The notes under the pieces are model-generated. The model made no database searches, was not told the DNA's origin, and saw only the letters and a program-made list of their open reading frames with translations. A stretch of DNA of 64,000 nucleotides from Staphylococcus roterodami. Its GTDB lineage: Bacteria; Bacillota; Bacilli; Staphylococcales; Staphylococcaceae. The stretch covers positions 186,001 through 250,000 of the forward strand of contig CP092781.1 of the NCBI GenBank assembly GCA_022493055.1, in the 5' to 3' direction. This document shows, piece after piece, positions 17,982-28,803 of this stretch (its first letter is position 1; every line of letters starts with the position of its first letter). A program made the position numbers and the translations under genes.

Positions 17982-19530
17982 CTACATTCCCCCTTGAAAT
18001 TGGTATTTTATAACAAATTAATGTGCCTTGATTTGGTTTTGAAAAAATATGAAGGCGAGCAATTGAGCCGTATTGAATCATCGCCTTATTATGTAAATGA
18101 TTTAAACCTAGATGTTCAGTATCAAATACATCATCATTTAGTGATTGACGCACATGTTTTAATTGGGAATCTGACATACCGATACCATTATCGCAAACTA
18201 AAATATGCAAAGCATGAGGTCTTAATGATAGTCTAATTTTGATAATTAATGTTTCTGTATCTCTGCCATGTTTAATAGCATTTTCCACGAGAGGTTGAAT
18301 CATCATTTTCCCAATAGTTTGGTGTCGTGCATTTTCGGAACTTTCAATATGAAGTTTTATCATGTCATCGAAACGAATATTTTGTATCGCGACATACTGT
18401 TCAATATATTGTAATTCTTCGTCTAACTTGACAGTATGTGAGTTTGTACGTAGTGAATAACGCAACATTTGCGATAATTGTTGTACGACAGTTTGTGCTA
18501 GTTTAGGTGACAATGTGATTAAATATTGTATTGTTTGCATCGTGTTGAATAAAAAATGAGGTTGAAATTGACGTTCAATCTCTTTTAATTGTATATCCCT
18601 TAATCGACGTTCAGTATGTTCAATCGAGTGAATCAATTGTTCATTTGATTCAAATAAATCATAGATATAATTATTTATTTCTTCTAGTTCGCTATTATTA
18701 TTTAATGGTGTATAAGCACCTAGATGTCGATTTTTAGCATAGTAAATCTTTTGAATAATAGTTTCGATATCTTTCGTTTGTCGTTTAGCCATATTATCTG
18801 CGCTAACAAATCCAAAAATGACAAGTAAAAACAGAACGATAATCATGACAATCAATAATGTAATACCATCTTCAATCGTTTCATGTATATCTTTGTAAAT
18901 AATGAGACGATGATCTGCGTTGTTTAGGTTTACTGACTCATTCATAAAGCCGAATTGTGCTGGTTTGTATTTTTCACCAATAGTAAAACGATCATCATTG
19001 GCATATAGAATGTTGTCATATTGATCAACAATAAGTGCAAATTGACGGCTGTCTTTTTTAATTTCACTTAATCGTGGCGTATTGGCCATATACAGCTTGA
19101 GCGTATATGTAGCATTTTTGAACTTAAGTTGGTTTTCTGAAAATAAATACATTTGTTTTGTATTTAGATGTTCATAATTGTTAGTTATAAATTGCTTCGG
19201 TCCAGATAATTCATAATAAAGTGTAGCAGGTTGTTCATGTATTAATTTTAATAATTCACGTTTTGTAACAGTAACATCATGATTATTTGTTAAATCAAGA
19301 TCATTAAATGATTGATGGTTTTGTTTAATGAATGTCCGTATATGCTTCTCGGTACGTTGTAATTCTGCTTGGCTTTCATCAGTATGTTGATGAATTGTTC
19401 GATGTTCAATCCAAATATATATTGCGTAGAAGCTTATCAATCCAATAATAATTACTAAAAATACTGGGAAAATGGTTGACGCAAATAACGATCTTCTTAA
19501 TTGGTGTCTATATGGTTTATATGCTGTCAT
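17974..19530 (-). CDS. hptS: Sensor histidine kinase HptS
   Basis: A 518-residue membrane kinase of the LytS/YesM (His_kinase) class. Transmembrane segment 1 is at about 16-38 ([23 protein letters not shown]) and segment 2 at about 224-246 ([19 protein letters not shown]), with an extracellular domain of roughly 185 residues between them. The phospho-acceptor is H325 in [15 protein letters not shown]. The HATPase part follows with [11 protein letters not shown] and VCDNGIGM. It overlaps hptA by four bases and hptR by eight. The extracellular domain is the expected contact surface for HptA. Confidence 0.95.
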   Translation of the reverse strand: MTAYKPYRHQLRRSLFASTIFPVFLVIIIGLISFYAIYIWIEHRTIHQHTDESQAELQRTEKHIRTFIKQNHQSFNDLDLTNNHDVTVTKRELLKLIHEQPATLYYELSGPKQFITNNYEHLNTKQMYLFSENQLKFKNATYTLKLYMANTPRLSEIKKDSRQFALIVDQYDNILYANDDRFTIGEKYKPAQFGFMNESVNLNNADHRLIIYKDIHETIEDGITLLIVMIIVLFLLVIFGFVSADNMAKRQTKDIETIIQKIYYAKNRHLGAYTPLNNNSELEEINNYIYDLFESNEQLIHSIEHTERRLRDIQLKEIERQFQPHFLFNTMQTIQYLITLSPKLAQTVVQQLSQMLRYSLRTNSHTVKLDEELQYIEQYVAIQNIRFDDMIKLHIESSENARHQTIGKMMIQPLVENAIKHGRDTETLIIKIRLSLRPHALHILVCDNGIGMSDSQLKHVRQSLNDDVFDTEHLGLNHLHNKAMIQYGSIARLHIFSKPNQGTLICYKIPISRGNVDV

Positions 19531-20495
19531 TGAATCATCTCCAAAAACTTATGATGCGGAATGTTCGGTAATTTAGACTTCGGTATTAAAGGTATATTCT
19601 TCAGACTGGCAATAGATTGGTCATTTTGTTCAGTGACATCTTTTCGAATTGATTTAGCATCAAACTCAGCGACTAAACGTTGTTGTACAGACCGACTTGT
19701 TAAATATTGCACTAACTTCTTACGTTTAGGGTGAGGATGTGCATTTTTAACTAATGCAATACCGTCAACATTTAACATCGTACCTTCTGTTGGATAAATG
19801 ATAGATATAGGATAGCCTTTGTTTTTCCATGTGCGTGCATCCTGCTCATAGCTAAGTCCTGCATAGTATTTACCTTTCGATACATCTTCAATAACTTTAG
19901 AAGTTTGTGAAAGTTGCATTGCGTGATTTTGAAACTGATGAACATCACTCACTTGATGATTTATACTATAAATAGCACGCATATGTTGGTAACCTGTGGT
20001 TGTTGTGTTTGGATTAGAATATGCGATACGTCCTTTAAGCACAGGTTGCAACAAATCTTTATAACCTCGAATGGCAATATCACCTTGTAAGTCTTTATTC
20101 ACCACAATTACTGTAGGCATTAAAAGAAAACTGGTTACATATTTATTGTTTGATTGATAATCATCTAGTTGTTGTGTGACAGAACGATCTTGATAGGGTA
20201 CAAAATCCTCTGGATGATCAATCGTTTCTGATAATACGCCACCCATAAAGACATCACCACGTTCAGAAAGTTTCTCCTTATGTAAATTCGAAAGCAATAC
20301 TTGTGTAGATCCTCGTTTAATTTCTATTTTGACGTGTTCTCGTTTTTCAAAATCATTTAAAATCGGACGAATTAAATTTGCTGGATACGGGGAGTATACG
20401 GTTAATACGTTCTTTTCTGTTTCTGAATGATGTGTATTTGAACATGCTGCTAAAAAAATGAGAAATAATAGTAAGGTATAAGTTTTTAATTTCAT
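19527..20495 (-). CDS. hptA: Hexose-phosphate sensor lipoprotein HptA
   Basis: A 322-residue lipoprotein: signal [20 protein letters not shown] with lipobox LAAC. The body has the periplasmic iron/phosphate-binding-like fold ([69 protein letters not shown]) and is often annotated as an iron transporter binding protein. No permease gene is present, and it forms an operon with the kinase and regulator genes (ATGA-type overlap with hptS). This fits the known role of HptA as the extracellular glucose-6-phosphate/phosphate sensor that works through HptS, not as a transporter subunit. Confidence 0.93.
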   Translation of the reverse strand: MKLKTYTLLLFLIFLAACSNTHHSETEKNVLTVYSPYPANLIRPILNDFEKREHVKIEIKRGSTQVLLSNLHKEKLSERGDVFMGGVLSETIDHPEDFVPYQDRSVTQQLDDYQSNNKYVTSFLLMPTVIVVNKDLQGDIAIRGYKDLLQPVLKGRIAYSNPNTTTTGYQHMRAIYSINHQVSDVHQFQNHAMQLSQTSKVIEDVSKGKYYAGLSYEQDARTWKNKGYPISIIYPTEGTMLNVDGIALVKNAHPHPKRKKLVQYLTSRSVQQRLVAEFDAKSIRKDVTEQNDQSIASLKNIPLIPKSKLPNIPHHKFLEMIQ

Positions 20496-20895
20496 GATAT
20501 CCCATCAATTCTATGTATATTTTAATACAATAATTTTAGCAATAAATGATGCATAAGTAATGTTAAATATGTAGAAAAGTTTTAAATATGACTTGTTAAG
20601 TCGTTTCAAATATTGTGAATAGCAGATGATTTTAGTTTGTCAAGATGACTTGCCGAGGCTGTAAAACTAAACTGTTATATTTTATTTGTAGCTGTTATAT
20701 AAAAAATAACGAGATATTTAATGGTTTGGAGTGAAGTTTTTAAGTAGAAAAAGGTATTTAATTTTGTCTATTCATATGTAAAATTAAATCTTTCTAAGTA
20801 TTGATTTAACGCTCTTTGACAATCATTTTTTAACAACAAAAATATGCACTGATATAAACTTTTAAATCAATGAAAATCGTGAACATTATAACTGT

Positions 20896-20933
20896 TGTGT
20901 AACAGAATGGAAATAGCATGATACTGTTACACA
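20896..20933. repeat. Inverted repeat upstream of the pflB promoter
   Basis: TGTGTAACAG (20896-20905) and CTGTTACACA (20924-20933) are perfect 10-bp inverted copies 18 bases apart. The left copy is itself inside CTGTTGTGTAACAG, a shorter palindrome. It lies just upstream of the pflB promoter in the divergent hptA-pflB gap and could be an activator or redox-regulator site. I do not recognise the binding factor. The rest of 20496-20890 shows no gene. Confidence 0.55.
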
Positions 20934-20954
20934 AAATAGTACAGTTTCTATGTT

Positions 20955-21040
20955 TTGACATACATTTGATGAAATTTGTACATAATTTATGTGAAAAAAA
21001 TCACAACAATCATGCTACAATGTTTATGAAAACGTTAACA
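20955..21040 (+). promoter_or_regulatory. pflB promoter with Rex-like and cre-like sites
   Basis: TTGACA (20955-20960) followed after 18 bases by TACATA is the probable promoter. Directly downstream TGTGAAAAAAATCACA (20990-21005) matches the Rex operator form also found twice at ldh1 in this window (one central base differs), and a Crp/Fnr-type (ArcR) factor is an alternative reader of TGTGA-N6-TCACA. TGAAAACGTTAACA (21027-21040) is a cre-like site. The combination predicts derepression at high NADH and glucose-dependent control. Confidence 0.7.
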
Positions 21041-21084
21041 TAGCATTTCAAATTCACAACATTATACAAATGGAGGCGTTTAGT

Positions 21085-23334
21085 ATGTTAGAAACAAATA
21101 AAAATCATGCAACAGCTTGGCAAGGATTTAAAGGTGGAAAATGGAACAGACATGTAGATGTTAGAGAGTTTATTCAATTAAACTACACACTTTATGAAGG
21201 CAATGATTCATTTTTAGAAGGTCCAACAGAAGCAACTTCTAAACTTTGGGAACAAGTAATGCAGTTATCGAAAGAAGAACGTGAACGTGGCGGCATGTGG
21301 GATATGGATACAAAAGTAGCTTCAACAATCACATCTCATGATGCTGGTTATTTAGACAAAGATTTAGAAACAATTGTAGGTGTGCAAACTGAAAAACCAT
21401 TCAAACGTTCAATGCAACCATTTGGTGGTATTCGTATGGCGAAAGCAGCTTGTGAAGCTTACGGTTACGAATTAGACGAAGAAACTGAAAAAATCTTTAC
21501 AGACTATCGTAAAACTCATAACCAAGGTGTATTCGATGCATACTCAAGAGAAATGTTGAACTGTCGTAAAGCAGGTGTAATCACTGGTTTACCTGACGCA
21601 TACGGACGTGGACGTATTATCGGTGACTATCGTCGTGTTGCATTATACGGTGTAGATTTCTTAATGGAAGAAAAAATGCATGACTTCAACACGATGTCTA
21701 CAGAAATGTCAGAAGATGTGATTCGTTTACGTGAAGAATTATCAGAACAATATCGTGCATTAAAAGAATTAAAAGAACTTGGACAAAAATATGGCTTCGA
21801 TTTAAGCCGTCCAGCTGAAAACTTTAAAGAAGCAGTTCAATGGTTATACTTAGCATACCTTGCTGCAATTAAAGAACAAAACGGTGCAGCAATGAGTTTA
21901 GGTCGTACATCAACATTCTTAGATATCTATGCTGAACGTGACCTTAAAGCAGGTGTAATTACTGAAAGCGAAGTTCAAGAAATTATTGACCACTTCATCA
22001 TGAAATTACGTATTGTTAAATTTGCTCGTACACCTGATTACAATGAATTATTCTCTGGAGACCCAACTTGGGTAACTGAATCTATCGGTGGTGTTGGTAT
22101 CGACGGACGTCCACTTGTTACGAAAAACTCATTCCGTTTCTTACATTCATTAGATAACTTAGGCCCAGCACCAGAGCCAAACTTAACAGTATTATGGTCA
22201 GTGCGTTTACCTGATAACTTCAAAACATACTGTGCAAAAATGAGTATTAAAACAAGTTCTATCCAATATGAAAATGATGACATTATGCGTGAAAGCTATG
22301 GTGATGACTATGGTATCGCATGTTGTGTATCAGCGATGACAATTGGTAAACAAATGCAATTCTTCGGTGCACGTGCGAACTTAGCTAAAACATTACTTTA
22401 TGCTATCAATGGTGGTAAAGACGAAAAATCTGGCGCGCAAGTAGGTCCTAACTTCGAAGGTATTAACAGCGAAGTATTAGAATATGACGAAGTATTCAAG
22501 AAATTCGATCAAATGATGGATTGGCTTGCAGGTGTTTACATTAACTCATTAAATGTCATTCACTACATGCATGATAAATATAGCTATGAACGTATTGAAA
22601 TGGCGTTACATGATACAGAAATTGTACGTACAATGGCTACAGGTATCGCTGGTTTATCAGTAGTGGCTGACTCATTATCTGCAATTAAATATGCACAAGT
22701 TAAACCAATTCGTAACGAAGAAGGTCTTGTAGTAGACTTTGAAATTGAAGGCGATTTCCCTAAATATGGTAACAATGATAACCGTGTAGATGATATCGCA
22801 ATTGATTTAGTAGAACGCTTCATGACTAAATTACGTAGCCATAAAACATATCGTGATTCAGAACATACAATGAGTGTATTAACAATTACTTCAAACGTTG
22901 TATACGGTAAGAAAACTGGTAATACACCAGATGGACGTAAAGCTGGCGAACCATTCGCACCAGGTGCAAACCCAATGCATGGTCGTGACCAAAAAGGTGC
23001 TTTATCTTCATTAAGTTCTGTTGCGAAGATTCCTTACGACTGCTGTAAAGATGGTATCTCAAACACATTCAGTATCGTACCGAAATCATTAGGTAAAGAA
23101 CCAGAAGATCAAAACCGTAACTTAACTAGTATGTTAGATGGTTATGCAATGCAATGTGGTCACCACTTAAATATTAACGTATTTAACCGTGAAACATTAA
23201 TAGATGCAATGGAACATCCAGAAGAATATCCACAATTAACAATCCGTGTATCTGGATACGCTGTTAACTTCATTAAATTAACACGTGAGCAACAATTAGA
23301 TGTAATTTCTCGTACATTCCATGAAAGTATGTAA
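21085..23334 (+). CDS. pflB: Formate acetyltransferase (pyruvate formate-lyase)
   Basis: Converts pyruvate and CoA to acetyl-CoA and formate under anaerobic conditions. The active-site pair is C413-C414 (IACCVSAM), and the glycyl radical is G724 in RVSGYAVNF near the C-terminus. Start at 21085 with a GGAGG seven bases upstream (TGGAGGCGTTTAGT), giving 749 residues, the normal S. aureus length; a start at 21070 would overlap the ribosome site. Codon use is strongly biased toward a small set, as in highly expressed genes. pflA follows 22 bases later. Confidence 0.97.
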   Translation: MLETNKNHATAWQGFKGGKWNRHVDVREFIQLNYTLYEGNDSFLEGPTEATSKLWEQVMQLSKEERERGGMWDMDTKVASTITSHDAGYLDKDLETIVGVQTEKPFKRSMQPFGGIRMAKAACEAYGYELDEETEKIFTDYRKTHNQGVFDAYSREMLNCRKAGVITGLPDAYGRGRIIGDYRRVALYGVDFLMEEKMHDFNTMSTEMSEDVIRLREELSEQYRALKELKELGQKYGFDLSRPAENFKEAVQWLYLAYLAAIKEQNGAAMSLGRTSTFLDIYAERDLKAGVITESEVQEIIDHFIMKLRIVKFARTPDYNELFSGDPTWVTESIGGVGIDGRPLVTKNSFRFLHSLDNLGPAPEPNLTVLWSVRLPDNFKTYCAKMSIKTSSIQYENDDIMRESYGDDYGIACCVSAMTIGKQMQFFGARANLAKTLLYAINGGKDEKSGAQVGPNFEGINSEVLEYDEVFKKFDQMMDWLAGVYINSLNVIHYMHDKYSYERIEMALHDTEIVRTMATGIAGLSVVADSLSAIKYAQVKPIRNEEGLVVDFEIEGDFPKYGNNDNRVDDIAIDLVERFMTKLRSHKTYRDSEHTMSVLTITSNVVYGKKTGNTPDGRKAGEPFAPGANPMHGRDQKGALSSLSSVAKIPYDCCKDGISNTFSIVPKSLGKEPEDQNRNLTSMLDGYAMQCGHHLNINVFNRETLIDAMEHPEEYPQLTIRVSGYAVNFIKLTREQQLDVISRTFHESM

Positions 23335-23356
23335 CAAAATTTAAGGTGGGAGCACT

Positions 23357-24112
23357 ATGCTAAAGGGACACTTACATTCTGTCGAAAGTTTGGGTACTGT
23401 CGACGGTCCGGGATTAAGATATATATTATTTACACAAGGATGCTTACTTCGATGCTTGTATTGTCACAATCCAGATACTTGGAAAATCAATGAGCCATCA
23501 AGAGAAGTTACAGTTGATGAAATGGTGAATGAAATTTTACCATACAAACCATACTTTGATACATCAGGTGGTGGTGTAACAGTGAGTGGTGGCGAACCAT
23601 TATTACAAATGCCATTCTTAGAAAAACTGTTTGCAGAGTTACAAGAAAATGGTGTGCACACTTGCTTAGATACGTCAGCTGGTTGTGCCAATGATACTAA
23701 AGCGTTTCAAAGGCATTTTGAAGAATTGCAAAGACATACAGACTTAATATTGTTAGATATTAAACATATCGATAATGAAAAACATATCAAATTGACAGGA
23801 AAGCCTAATACACACATCCTTAACTTCGCGCGCAAACTGTCAGATATGAAACAACCTGTGTGGATTCGTCATGTCCTTGTGCCGGGGTATTCTGATGATA
23901 AAGAAGATTTAATTAAACTAGGTGAATTTATTAATTCTCTAGATAACGTCGAAAAGTTTGAAATTCTACCATATCATCAGTTAGGTGTTCATAAGTGGAA
24001 GACATTGGGTATTGCATATGAATTAGAAGATGTAGAAGCGCCCGATGATGAAGCTGTTAAAGCAGCCTACCGTTATGTTAATTTCAAAGGGAAAATTCCC
24101 GTTGAATTATAA
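23357..24112 (+). CDS. pflA: Pyruvate formate-lyase activating enzyme
   Basis: A 251-residue radical S-adenosylmethionine enzyme that installs the glycyl radical on PflB. The iron-sulfur cluster is bound by C29, C33 and C36 (CLLRCLYC). [15 protein letters not shown] is the SAM-binding GGE motif, and the N-terminal [21 protein letters not shown] is typical of PFL activases. Start: ATG with AAGGTGGGAG upstream. It is co-transcribed with pflB. Confidence 0.96.
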   Translation: MLKGHLHSVESLGTVDGPGLRYILFTQGCLLRCLYCHNPDTWKINEPSREVTVDEMVNEILPYKPYFDTSGGGVTVSGGEPLLQMPFLEKLFAELQENGVHTCLDTSAGCANDTKAFQRHFEELQRHTDLILLDIKHIDNEKHIKLTGKPNTHILNFARKLSDMKQPVWIRHVLVPGYSDDKEDLIKLGEFINSLDNVEKFEILPYHQLGVHKWKTLGIAYELEDVEAPDDEAVKAAYRYVNFKGKIPVEL

Positions 24113-24129
24113 ATACAATTCAGACCGAA

Positions 24130-24178
24130 AAGAAAGCATATGCAACTTCGTGATTGAAGCGGCATATGCTTCTTTTTC
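24130..24178 (+). terminator. Terminator of the pflBA operon
   Basis: AAGCATATGC (24134-24143) pairs with GCATATGCTT (24162-24171), with an inner CTTC/GAAG pair, followed by CTTTTTC. The remaining bases to 24440 show no gene. Confidence 0.85.
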
Positions 24179-24440
24179 AATTGAGTACTAGCAAGCCGCA
24201 GTATGTATATGAAACAAGTCAAACAATTGTTGAATGAAGATGTTCTTTGCAAGTAGCTATTCTAATGACTAATGTGATGCCTCATTGAAGATGGATTTTA
24301 ATATTATCATATAGGTGATGTTGAGTTGGTTATTAATTGCTATTTGCATATGAATATGAGTCTTTTCAAATTTTTATTGACCCTGAGTAATGAAAAATAT
24401 TAAGATGAAACTTAATATTAAAGCAATGCGGAGCGTGATT

Positions 24441-26204
24441 ATGAAGAGAATTAGTAAAGATATATGGACAGTATTTAAATTACTGTATCAAAATAAAGGG
24501 CGCTTTAGTATTAACGCCTTACTATTGCAGTTAATCATGATTTTTATTAGTAGTACATACTTAATTTTACTATTTAATATGATGTTAAAAGTAGCTGGGC
24601 AAAGCCAACTTACGATTAATAATTGGACGGAAATCATAAGTCATCCTGCCAGTGTGATACTTCTTATTATCTTCATATTAAGTGTTGCCTTTCTGATTTA
24701 TGTCGAATTTTCATTATTAGTTTATATGGTTTATGCGGGCTTTGATCGACAAATTATTACGTTCAAATCGATTTTTCAAAATGCTTTTGTAAATGTGCGT
24801 AAATTAGTCGGCGTACCTGTTATTTTCTTTATTATATATTTAGTATTAATGATACCGATTGCCAATTTAGGTTTAAGTTCCGTACTGACGAAGAACATTT
24901 ATATACCTAAATTTTTAACAGAAGAACTTATGAAAACGACAAAGGGGATTATCATATACGGAACCTTTATGGTTGCTGTTTTCATTTTAAACTTCAAATT
25001 AATATTCACTTTACCGCTGACGATTTTAAATAGGCAATCATTATTTAAAAATATGAGATTGAGCTGGCAAATTACGAAGCGGAATAAATTTCGATTAGTA
25101 ATAGAAATTGTTATATTAGAAATCATCATTGGTGCGATTTTAACATTAATTATTTCCGGGGCAACTTTTTTAGCCATTTATGTAGATGAAGAAGGAGATA
25201 AGTTTTTAGTATCATCCATTTTATTTGTTGTACTGAAAAGCGCTTTATTCTTCTATTATTTATTTACGAAATTATCATTAATCAGTGTGTTAGTACTTCA
25301 CTTAAAACAAGAAAATGTATTAGATCAACCGGGATTAGAATTTAAATACCCAAAACCAAAACGTAAGTCTAAATTTTTCATTGTATCGATGTTGTTAGCG
25401 GTGACTTGTTTTATCGGTTATAACATGTATTTGTTGTACAATAATTCAATTAATCAAAACATTTCGATTATCGGGCACCGTGGTTTTGAAGATAAAGGTG
25501 TTGAAAATTCGATTCCGTCATTGAAAGCTGCGGCTAAAGCAAAAGTTGAATATGTTGAGTTAGATACGATGATGACCAAAGATAAACAATTTGTAGTTAG
25601 TCATGATAATAATTTGAAGCGTTTAACAGGTATTAATAAAAATATCTCTGAGTCTAATTTTAAAGATGTAGTTGGATTAAAAATGCGTCAAAATGGACAT
25701 GAAGCAAAACTTGTATCATTGGATGCATTTATTGAAGCGGCTAAAAAAGAAAATGTAAAGTTATTAGTAGAATTGAAGTCACACGGTAAAGAACCTAGTG
25801 ATTATACAGAACGTGTAATTGAGATTCTGAAAAAGCATGGTGTTGAACATGAATATAGAGTGATGTCATTGGATTACGATATAATGACTAAATTGAAAAA
25901 AGAAGCACCATACATTAAGTGTGGTTATATCATCCCTTTACAATTTGGACATTTTAAGGAAACGTCATTAGACTTCTTTGTTATTGAAGATTTTTCATAT
26001 ACACCAAGGTTGGTCAATCAGGCACATATGGAAAATAAAGAAGTGTATACATGGACAATTAATGGAGAAGAAGATCTTACGAAATATTTACAAACGAACG
26101 TTGATGGTATCATTACAGATGATCCAGCATTAGCTGATGATATAAAAGAAGCTAAAAAACATGAAACATACTTCGATCGATCTATTAGAATTTTATTTGA
26201 ATAG
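24441..26204 (+). CDS. Membrane-bound glycerophosphodiester phosphodiesterase
   Basis: A 587-residue fusion of a membrane region and a catalytic domain. The first 330 residues carry about eight hydrophobic helices and match the GDPD membrane domain; LLLAVTCFIGYNMYLLYNN near residue 325 is the last helix. The GDPD TIM barrel follows: IIGHRGFEDKGVENSIPS (catalytic histidine, RG, and E-N), VEYVELDTMMTKDKQFVVSHDNNLKRLTG (metal glutamate/aspartate and second histidine) and LLVELKSHG. It should hydrolyse glycerophosphodiesters at the outer membrane face to glycerol phosphate. Start at 24441 with CGGAG seven bases before it; a frame from 24390 lacks a ribosome site. It is a single gene between two terminators and is distinct from the secreted GlpQ. 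Confidence 0.9.
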   Translation: MKRISKDIWTVFKLLYQNKGRFSINALLLQLIMIFISSTYLILLFNMMLKVAGQSQLTINNWTEIISHPASVILLIIFILSVAFLIYVEFSLLVYMVYAGFDRQIITFKSIFQNAFVNVRKLVGVPVIFFIIYLVLMIPIANLGLSSVLTKNIYIPKFLTEELMKTTKGIIIYGTFMVAVFILNFKLIFTLPLTILNRQSLFKNMRLSWQITKRNKFRLVIEIVILEIIIGAILTLIISGATFLAIYVDEEGDKFLVSSILFVVLKSALFFYYLFTKLSLISVLVLHLKQENVLDQPGLEFKYPKPKRKSKFFIVSMLLAVTCFIGYNMYLLYNNSINQNISIIGHRGFEDKGVENSIPSLKAAAKAKVEYVELDTMMTKDKQFVVSHDNNLKRLTGINKNISESNFKDVVGLKMRQNGHEAKLVSLDAFIEAAKKENVKLLVELKSHGKEPSDYTERVIEILKKHGVEHEYRVMSLDYDIMTKLKKEAPYIKCGYIIPLQFGHFKETSLDFFVIEDFSYTPRLVNQAHMENKEVYTWTINGEEDLTKYLQTNVDGIITDDPALADDIKEAKKHETYFDRSIRILFE

Positions 26205-26210
26205 CATAAA

Positions 26211-26253
26211 GGCCTCTAGAAGTTATCGTAATGATACTTTTAGAGGTCTTTTT
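26211..26253 (+). terminator. Terminator after the glycerophosphodiesterase gene
   Basis: CCTCTAGAAGT (26213-26223) pairs with ACTTTTAGAGG (26236-26246), one G-U pair, followed by TCTTTTTA. Confidence 0.85.
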
Positions 26254-26316
26254 AATGCGTCATAGTGAATTAAGTATTCATATGAAAGTAGATGGAACAT
26301 TGTTAATAATGATATG

Positions 26317-26661
26317 TTAAAGACTGTTGGATTGAACATTATTAGTTAGTGATGAATAAATATTTTCCAATCTATATTTTGCTTTAGTCATTTGATCCAA
26401 ATTTTTAGTACGTATAGCAGACTTAGCAATATAATGTGCTGCCATAATATCTCGTTTTTGATATGCATCTAAATGTAGATGCGCTAATTTGTTTATATCA
26501 GTATTTGTGATTAATGTATGTAATTGGTCTACAAGCGCTTGATGTTGATACGTATGAGCTGTTGTTTCGGACTTGCGAGTTAATGTTATCCCAGTCGTAT
26601 CAAGGAGTGCAGCTTTAATGCCAGTTACTAAATAATTTTTGATTTTCATGTGTGTTGTCAT
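26317..26661 (-). CDS. Small hypothetical protein next to coa
   Basis: A 114-residue protein with a good ribosome site (AAAGGAGTAATAAAAC before ATG). I do not recognise a family. It is predicted to be largely helical and soluble, with no signal peptide and no cysteine. Helical blocks are IKNYLVTGIKAALLD, YQHQALVDQLHTLITN and AYQKRDIMAAHYIAKSAIRTKNLDQMTKAKYRLENIY. It is transcribed divergently from coa, with the SaeR box in the 189-base gap, so it could in principle share Sae control; that is inference. Confidence 0.7.
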   Translation of the reverse strand: MTTHMKIKNYLVTGIKAALLDTTGITLTRKSETTAHTYQHQALVDQLHTLITNTDINKLAHLHLDAYQKRDIMAAHYIAKSAIRTKNLDQMTKAKYRLENIYSSLTNNVQSNSL

Positions 26662-26768
26662 GTTTTATTACTCCTTTGATGTACATGAATCAAAAAGATT
26701 ATACACTATTATATATTGTAATGCTAATTAACTTTAACCAAAAGATAGTTAATGATTCGTTTATTCTA

Positions 26769-26797
26769 GTTAATATATAGTTAATGTCTTTTAATAT
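26769..26797 (+). promoter_or_regulatory. SaeR binding site and coa promoter
   Basis: GTTAATATATAGTTAA (26769-26784) is an exact match to the SaeR consensus GTTAA-N6-GTTAA, which in S. aureus overlaps the -35 region of target promoters such as coa. A -10-like TAATAT follows at 26792-26797. A further GTTAA half-site lies about 25 bases upstream, at AGATAGTTAATG. Confidence 0.85.
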
Positions 26798-26850
26798 TTT
26801 GTTTCTTTAAAGTAGGTTGGGCAATTACATTTTGGAGGAAAACAAAAATT

Positions 26851-28803
26851 ATGAAAAAGCAAATAATTTCGCTAGGCGCATTAGCAGTTGCATCTAGCTT
26901 ATTTACATGGGATAACAAAGCGGATGCGATAGTGGGTAAAGACTATAGTAAAGAATCAAGGGTGAAAGAAGAGAGCAAAAATGATTCGCCAATTTCAAAT
27001 GCCTATTATTGGGGAGTAGTGAAAAATCTAGAAACTCAATTTGCTGAAGCAGTTGATTTATTAGAAGACTACCAATATGGCGAAAAAGAGTATAAAAATG
27101 CTAAAGATAAACTGATGACAAGAATTTTGGGTGAAGATCAGTATTTATTAAAGAAAAAAATTGATGAGTATAATTTATATAAAGAATGGTATAAAAAGTT
27201 TAAAGAGAAAAAACCTAATGATAATTCAAAAATGACTTCTTTCGATAATTATAATTTATATAATTTTACAATGAAAGAATATAATGATATTAGGCTTTCT
27301 TTAAAAGAGGCAGTAGATCAATTCCGTAAAGATGTGGACAATATACAATCACAAAAGGTAGGACTAAAATCATATAGTAAAGATGAAGAAGATAAAGCCA
27401 CAGATGATGTTTATAGCCTTGTGTGCGAAGTTGATACACTATTTGCATCTTACTATGGACATGACAAATATGATCAAAATGCTAAAGAATTACGTGCTAA
27501 ATTAGATTTAATACTTGGTGATAAAGACAATCCACATAAGATTAGTAACGAGCGAATTAAAAAAGAAATGATGGATGATTTAAATTCAATTATTGATGAT
27601 TTCTTTATGGAGACTAATCAAAACAGGCCAAAAACTATAACGAAATTTGATTGGGATAAGCATAATTATAGAAATAAGCCAGAAAACAAGACAAATTTTG
27701 ATGCTTTAGTTAAAGAAACAAGAGAAGCGGTTGAAAAAGCAGACGAATCTTGGAAAACTAAAACTGTCAAAAGTTATGGTGAAACTGAAACAAAATCGCC
27801 AGTAGCAAAAGAAGAGAAAAAAGTTGAAGATTCTCAATCGCCTAAAGTTGATAACCAACAAGAAGTTAAAACTACAGTTGATAAAACTGAGGAAGCAACA
27901 TTACCAGTTGCACAACCTCTTGTTAAGATTCCAGGAGGAACAATTACTGGCGAAACTGTAAAAGGTCCAGACTATCTAACTATGGAAAATAAAACGTTAC
28001 AAGGTGAAATAGTAAAAGGACCAGAATATCCAACAATGGAGCAAAGTTCTTCTTCTTTAAGTGATAATTATACACAACCGTCTGTTACTTTACCTACAAT
28101 TACAGGTGAATCTAAAGTAACAAACCCTGTTGAATCAACTTTAAAAGGTATTGAAGGCAACTCATCTAAACTTGAAATAAAAACACAAGGTACTGAATCA
28201 ACGTTGAAAGGTATCCAAGGAGACTCAACTAAACTAGAGATTAAACCTCAAGTAACTGAATCAACAGAAGCTACACAATATCCAGCAAGACCACAATTTA
28301 ACAAAACACCTAAGTATGTTAAATATAGAGATGCTGGCACTGGTATCCGTGAATATAATGATGGAACATTTGGATATGAAGCAAGACCTAGATTTAACAA
28401 ACCGGCAGAGACAAACGCATATAACGTAACAACGCATGCGAATGGTCAAGTAACATACGGAGCGCGCCCAACAACTAAGAAACCGGCAGAGACAAATGCA
28501 TACAACGTAACAACACATGCAAACGGCCAAGTGTCGTACGGCGCACGCCCAACAACTAAGAAACCAGCAGAGACAAACGCATACAACGTAACAACGCATG
28601 CAGACGGCCAAGTGTCATATGGAGCACGTCCAACAACTAAGAAACCAGCAGAGACAAACGCATACAACGTAACGGCACATGCAAATGGCACAGTGTCATA
28701 TGGAGCACGCCCGACACAAAACAAACCAAGCAAAACCAACGCATATAACGTAACAACACATGCAGATGGTACTGCAACTTATGGACCTAGAGTAACAAAA
28801 TAA
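26851..28803 (+). CDS. coa: Staphylocoagulase
   Basis: Secreted 650-residue activator of prothrombin. Signal peptide MKKQIISLGALAVASSLFTWDNKADA; the mature N-terminus begins Ile-Val, the dipeptide that inserts into prothrombin and switches it on without cleavage. Residues 27 to about 310 are the helical D1-D2 prothrombin-binding domains. A linker (about 310-480) contains short internal duplications: GETVKGPDYLTME with GEIVKGPEYPTME, and ESTLKGIEGNSSKLEIK with ESTLKGIQGDSTKLEIK. An incomplete repeat (ARPQFNKTPKY...GTFGYE) precedes five tandem 27-residue fibrinogen-binding repeats at 511-645, and the protein ends PRVTK. Start: ATG after TTGGAGGAAAAC. RNAIII is known to repress coa mRNA; SaeRS activates it through the box upstream. 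Confidence 0.97.
   Translation: MKKQIISLGALAVASSLFTWDNKADAIVGKDYSKESRVKEESKNDSPISNAYYWGVVKNLETQFAEAVDLLEDYQYGEKEYKNAKDKLMTRILGEDQYLLKKKIDEYNLYKEWYKKFKEKKPNDNSKMTSFDNYNLYNFTMKEYNDIRLSLKEAVDQFRKDVDNIQSQKVGLKSYSKDEEDKATDDVYSLVCEVDTLFASYYGHDKYDQNAKELRAKLDLILGDKDNPHKISNERIKKEMMDDLNSIIDDFFMETNQNRPKTITKFDWDKHNYRNKPENKTNFDALVKETREAVEKADESWKTKTVKSYGETETKSPVAKEEKKVEDSQSPKVDNQQEVKTTVDKTEEATLPVAQPLVKIPGGTITGETVKGPDYLTMENKTLQGEIVKGPEYPTMEQSSSSLSDNYTQPSVTLPTITGESKVTNPVESTLKGIEGNSSKLEIKTQGTESTLKGIQGDSTKLEIKPQVTESTEATQYPARPQFNKTPKYVKYRDAGTGIREYNDGTFGYEARPRFNKPAETNAYNVTTHANGQVTYGARPTTKKPAETNAYNVTTHANGQVSYGARPTTKKPAETNAYNVTTHADGQVSYGARPTTKKPAETNAYNVTAHANGTVSYGARPTQNKPSKTNAYNVTTHADGTATYGPRVTK
28381..28785 (+). 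repeat. Five tandem 81-bp coagulase repeats
   Basis: Units begin at 28381, 28462, 28543, 28624 and 28705, each 81 bp and starting with GCA/GCG-AGA/CGC-CC (Ala-Arg-Pro). Consensus residues include KPAETNAYNVTTHANG. The units differ mostly at synonymous positions and at the second to fourth residues. The copy number is variable between strains and is used for coa typing. Confidence 0.95.

Noticed and set aside
20990..21005. Palindrome upstream of pflB taken only as an ArcR (Crp/Fnr) site
   Set aside because: TGTGA-N6-TCACA fits ArcR too, but the near-identity with the two ldh1 boxes makes Rex the better first assignment; both are mentioned.
28261..28739. Antisense reading frames opposite the coagulase repeats, rich in Cys and Val
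   Set aside because: They mirror the repeated coding sequence of coa, have no ribosome sites and arise from its codon periodicity.
28381..28785. Tandem 81-bp repeats considered as a CRISPR array
   Set aside because: The units are contiguous, coding and in frame with coa; there are no unique spacers or cas genes.
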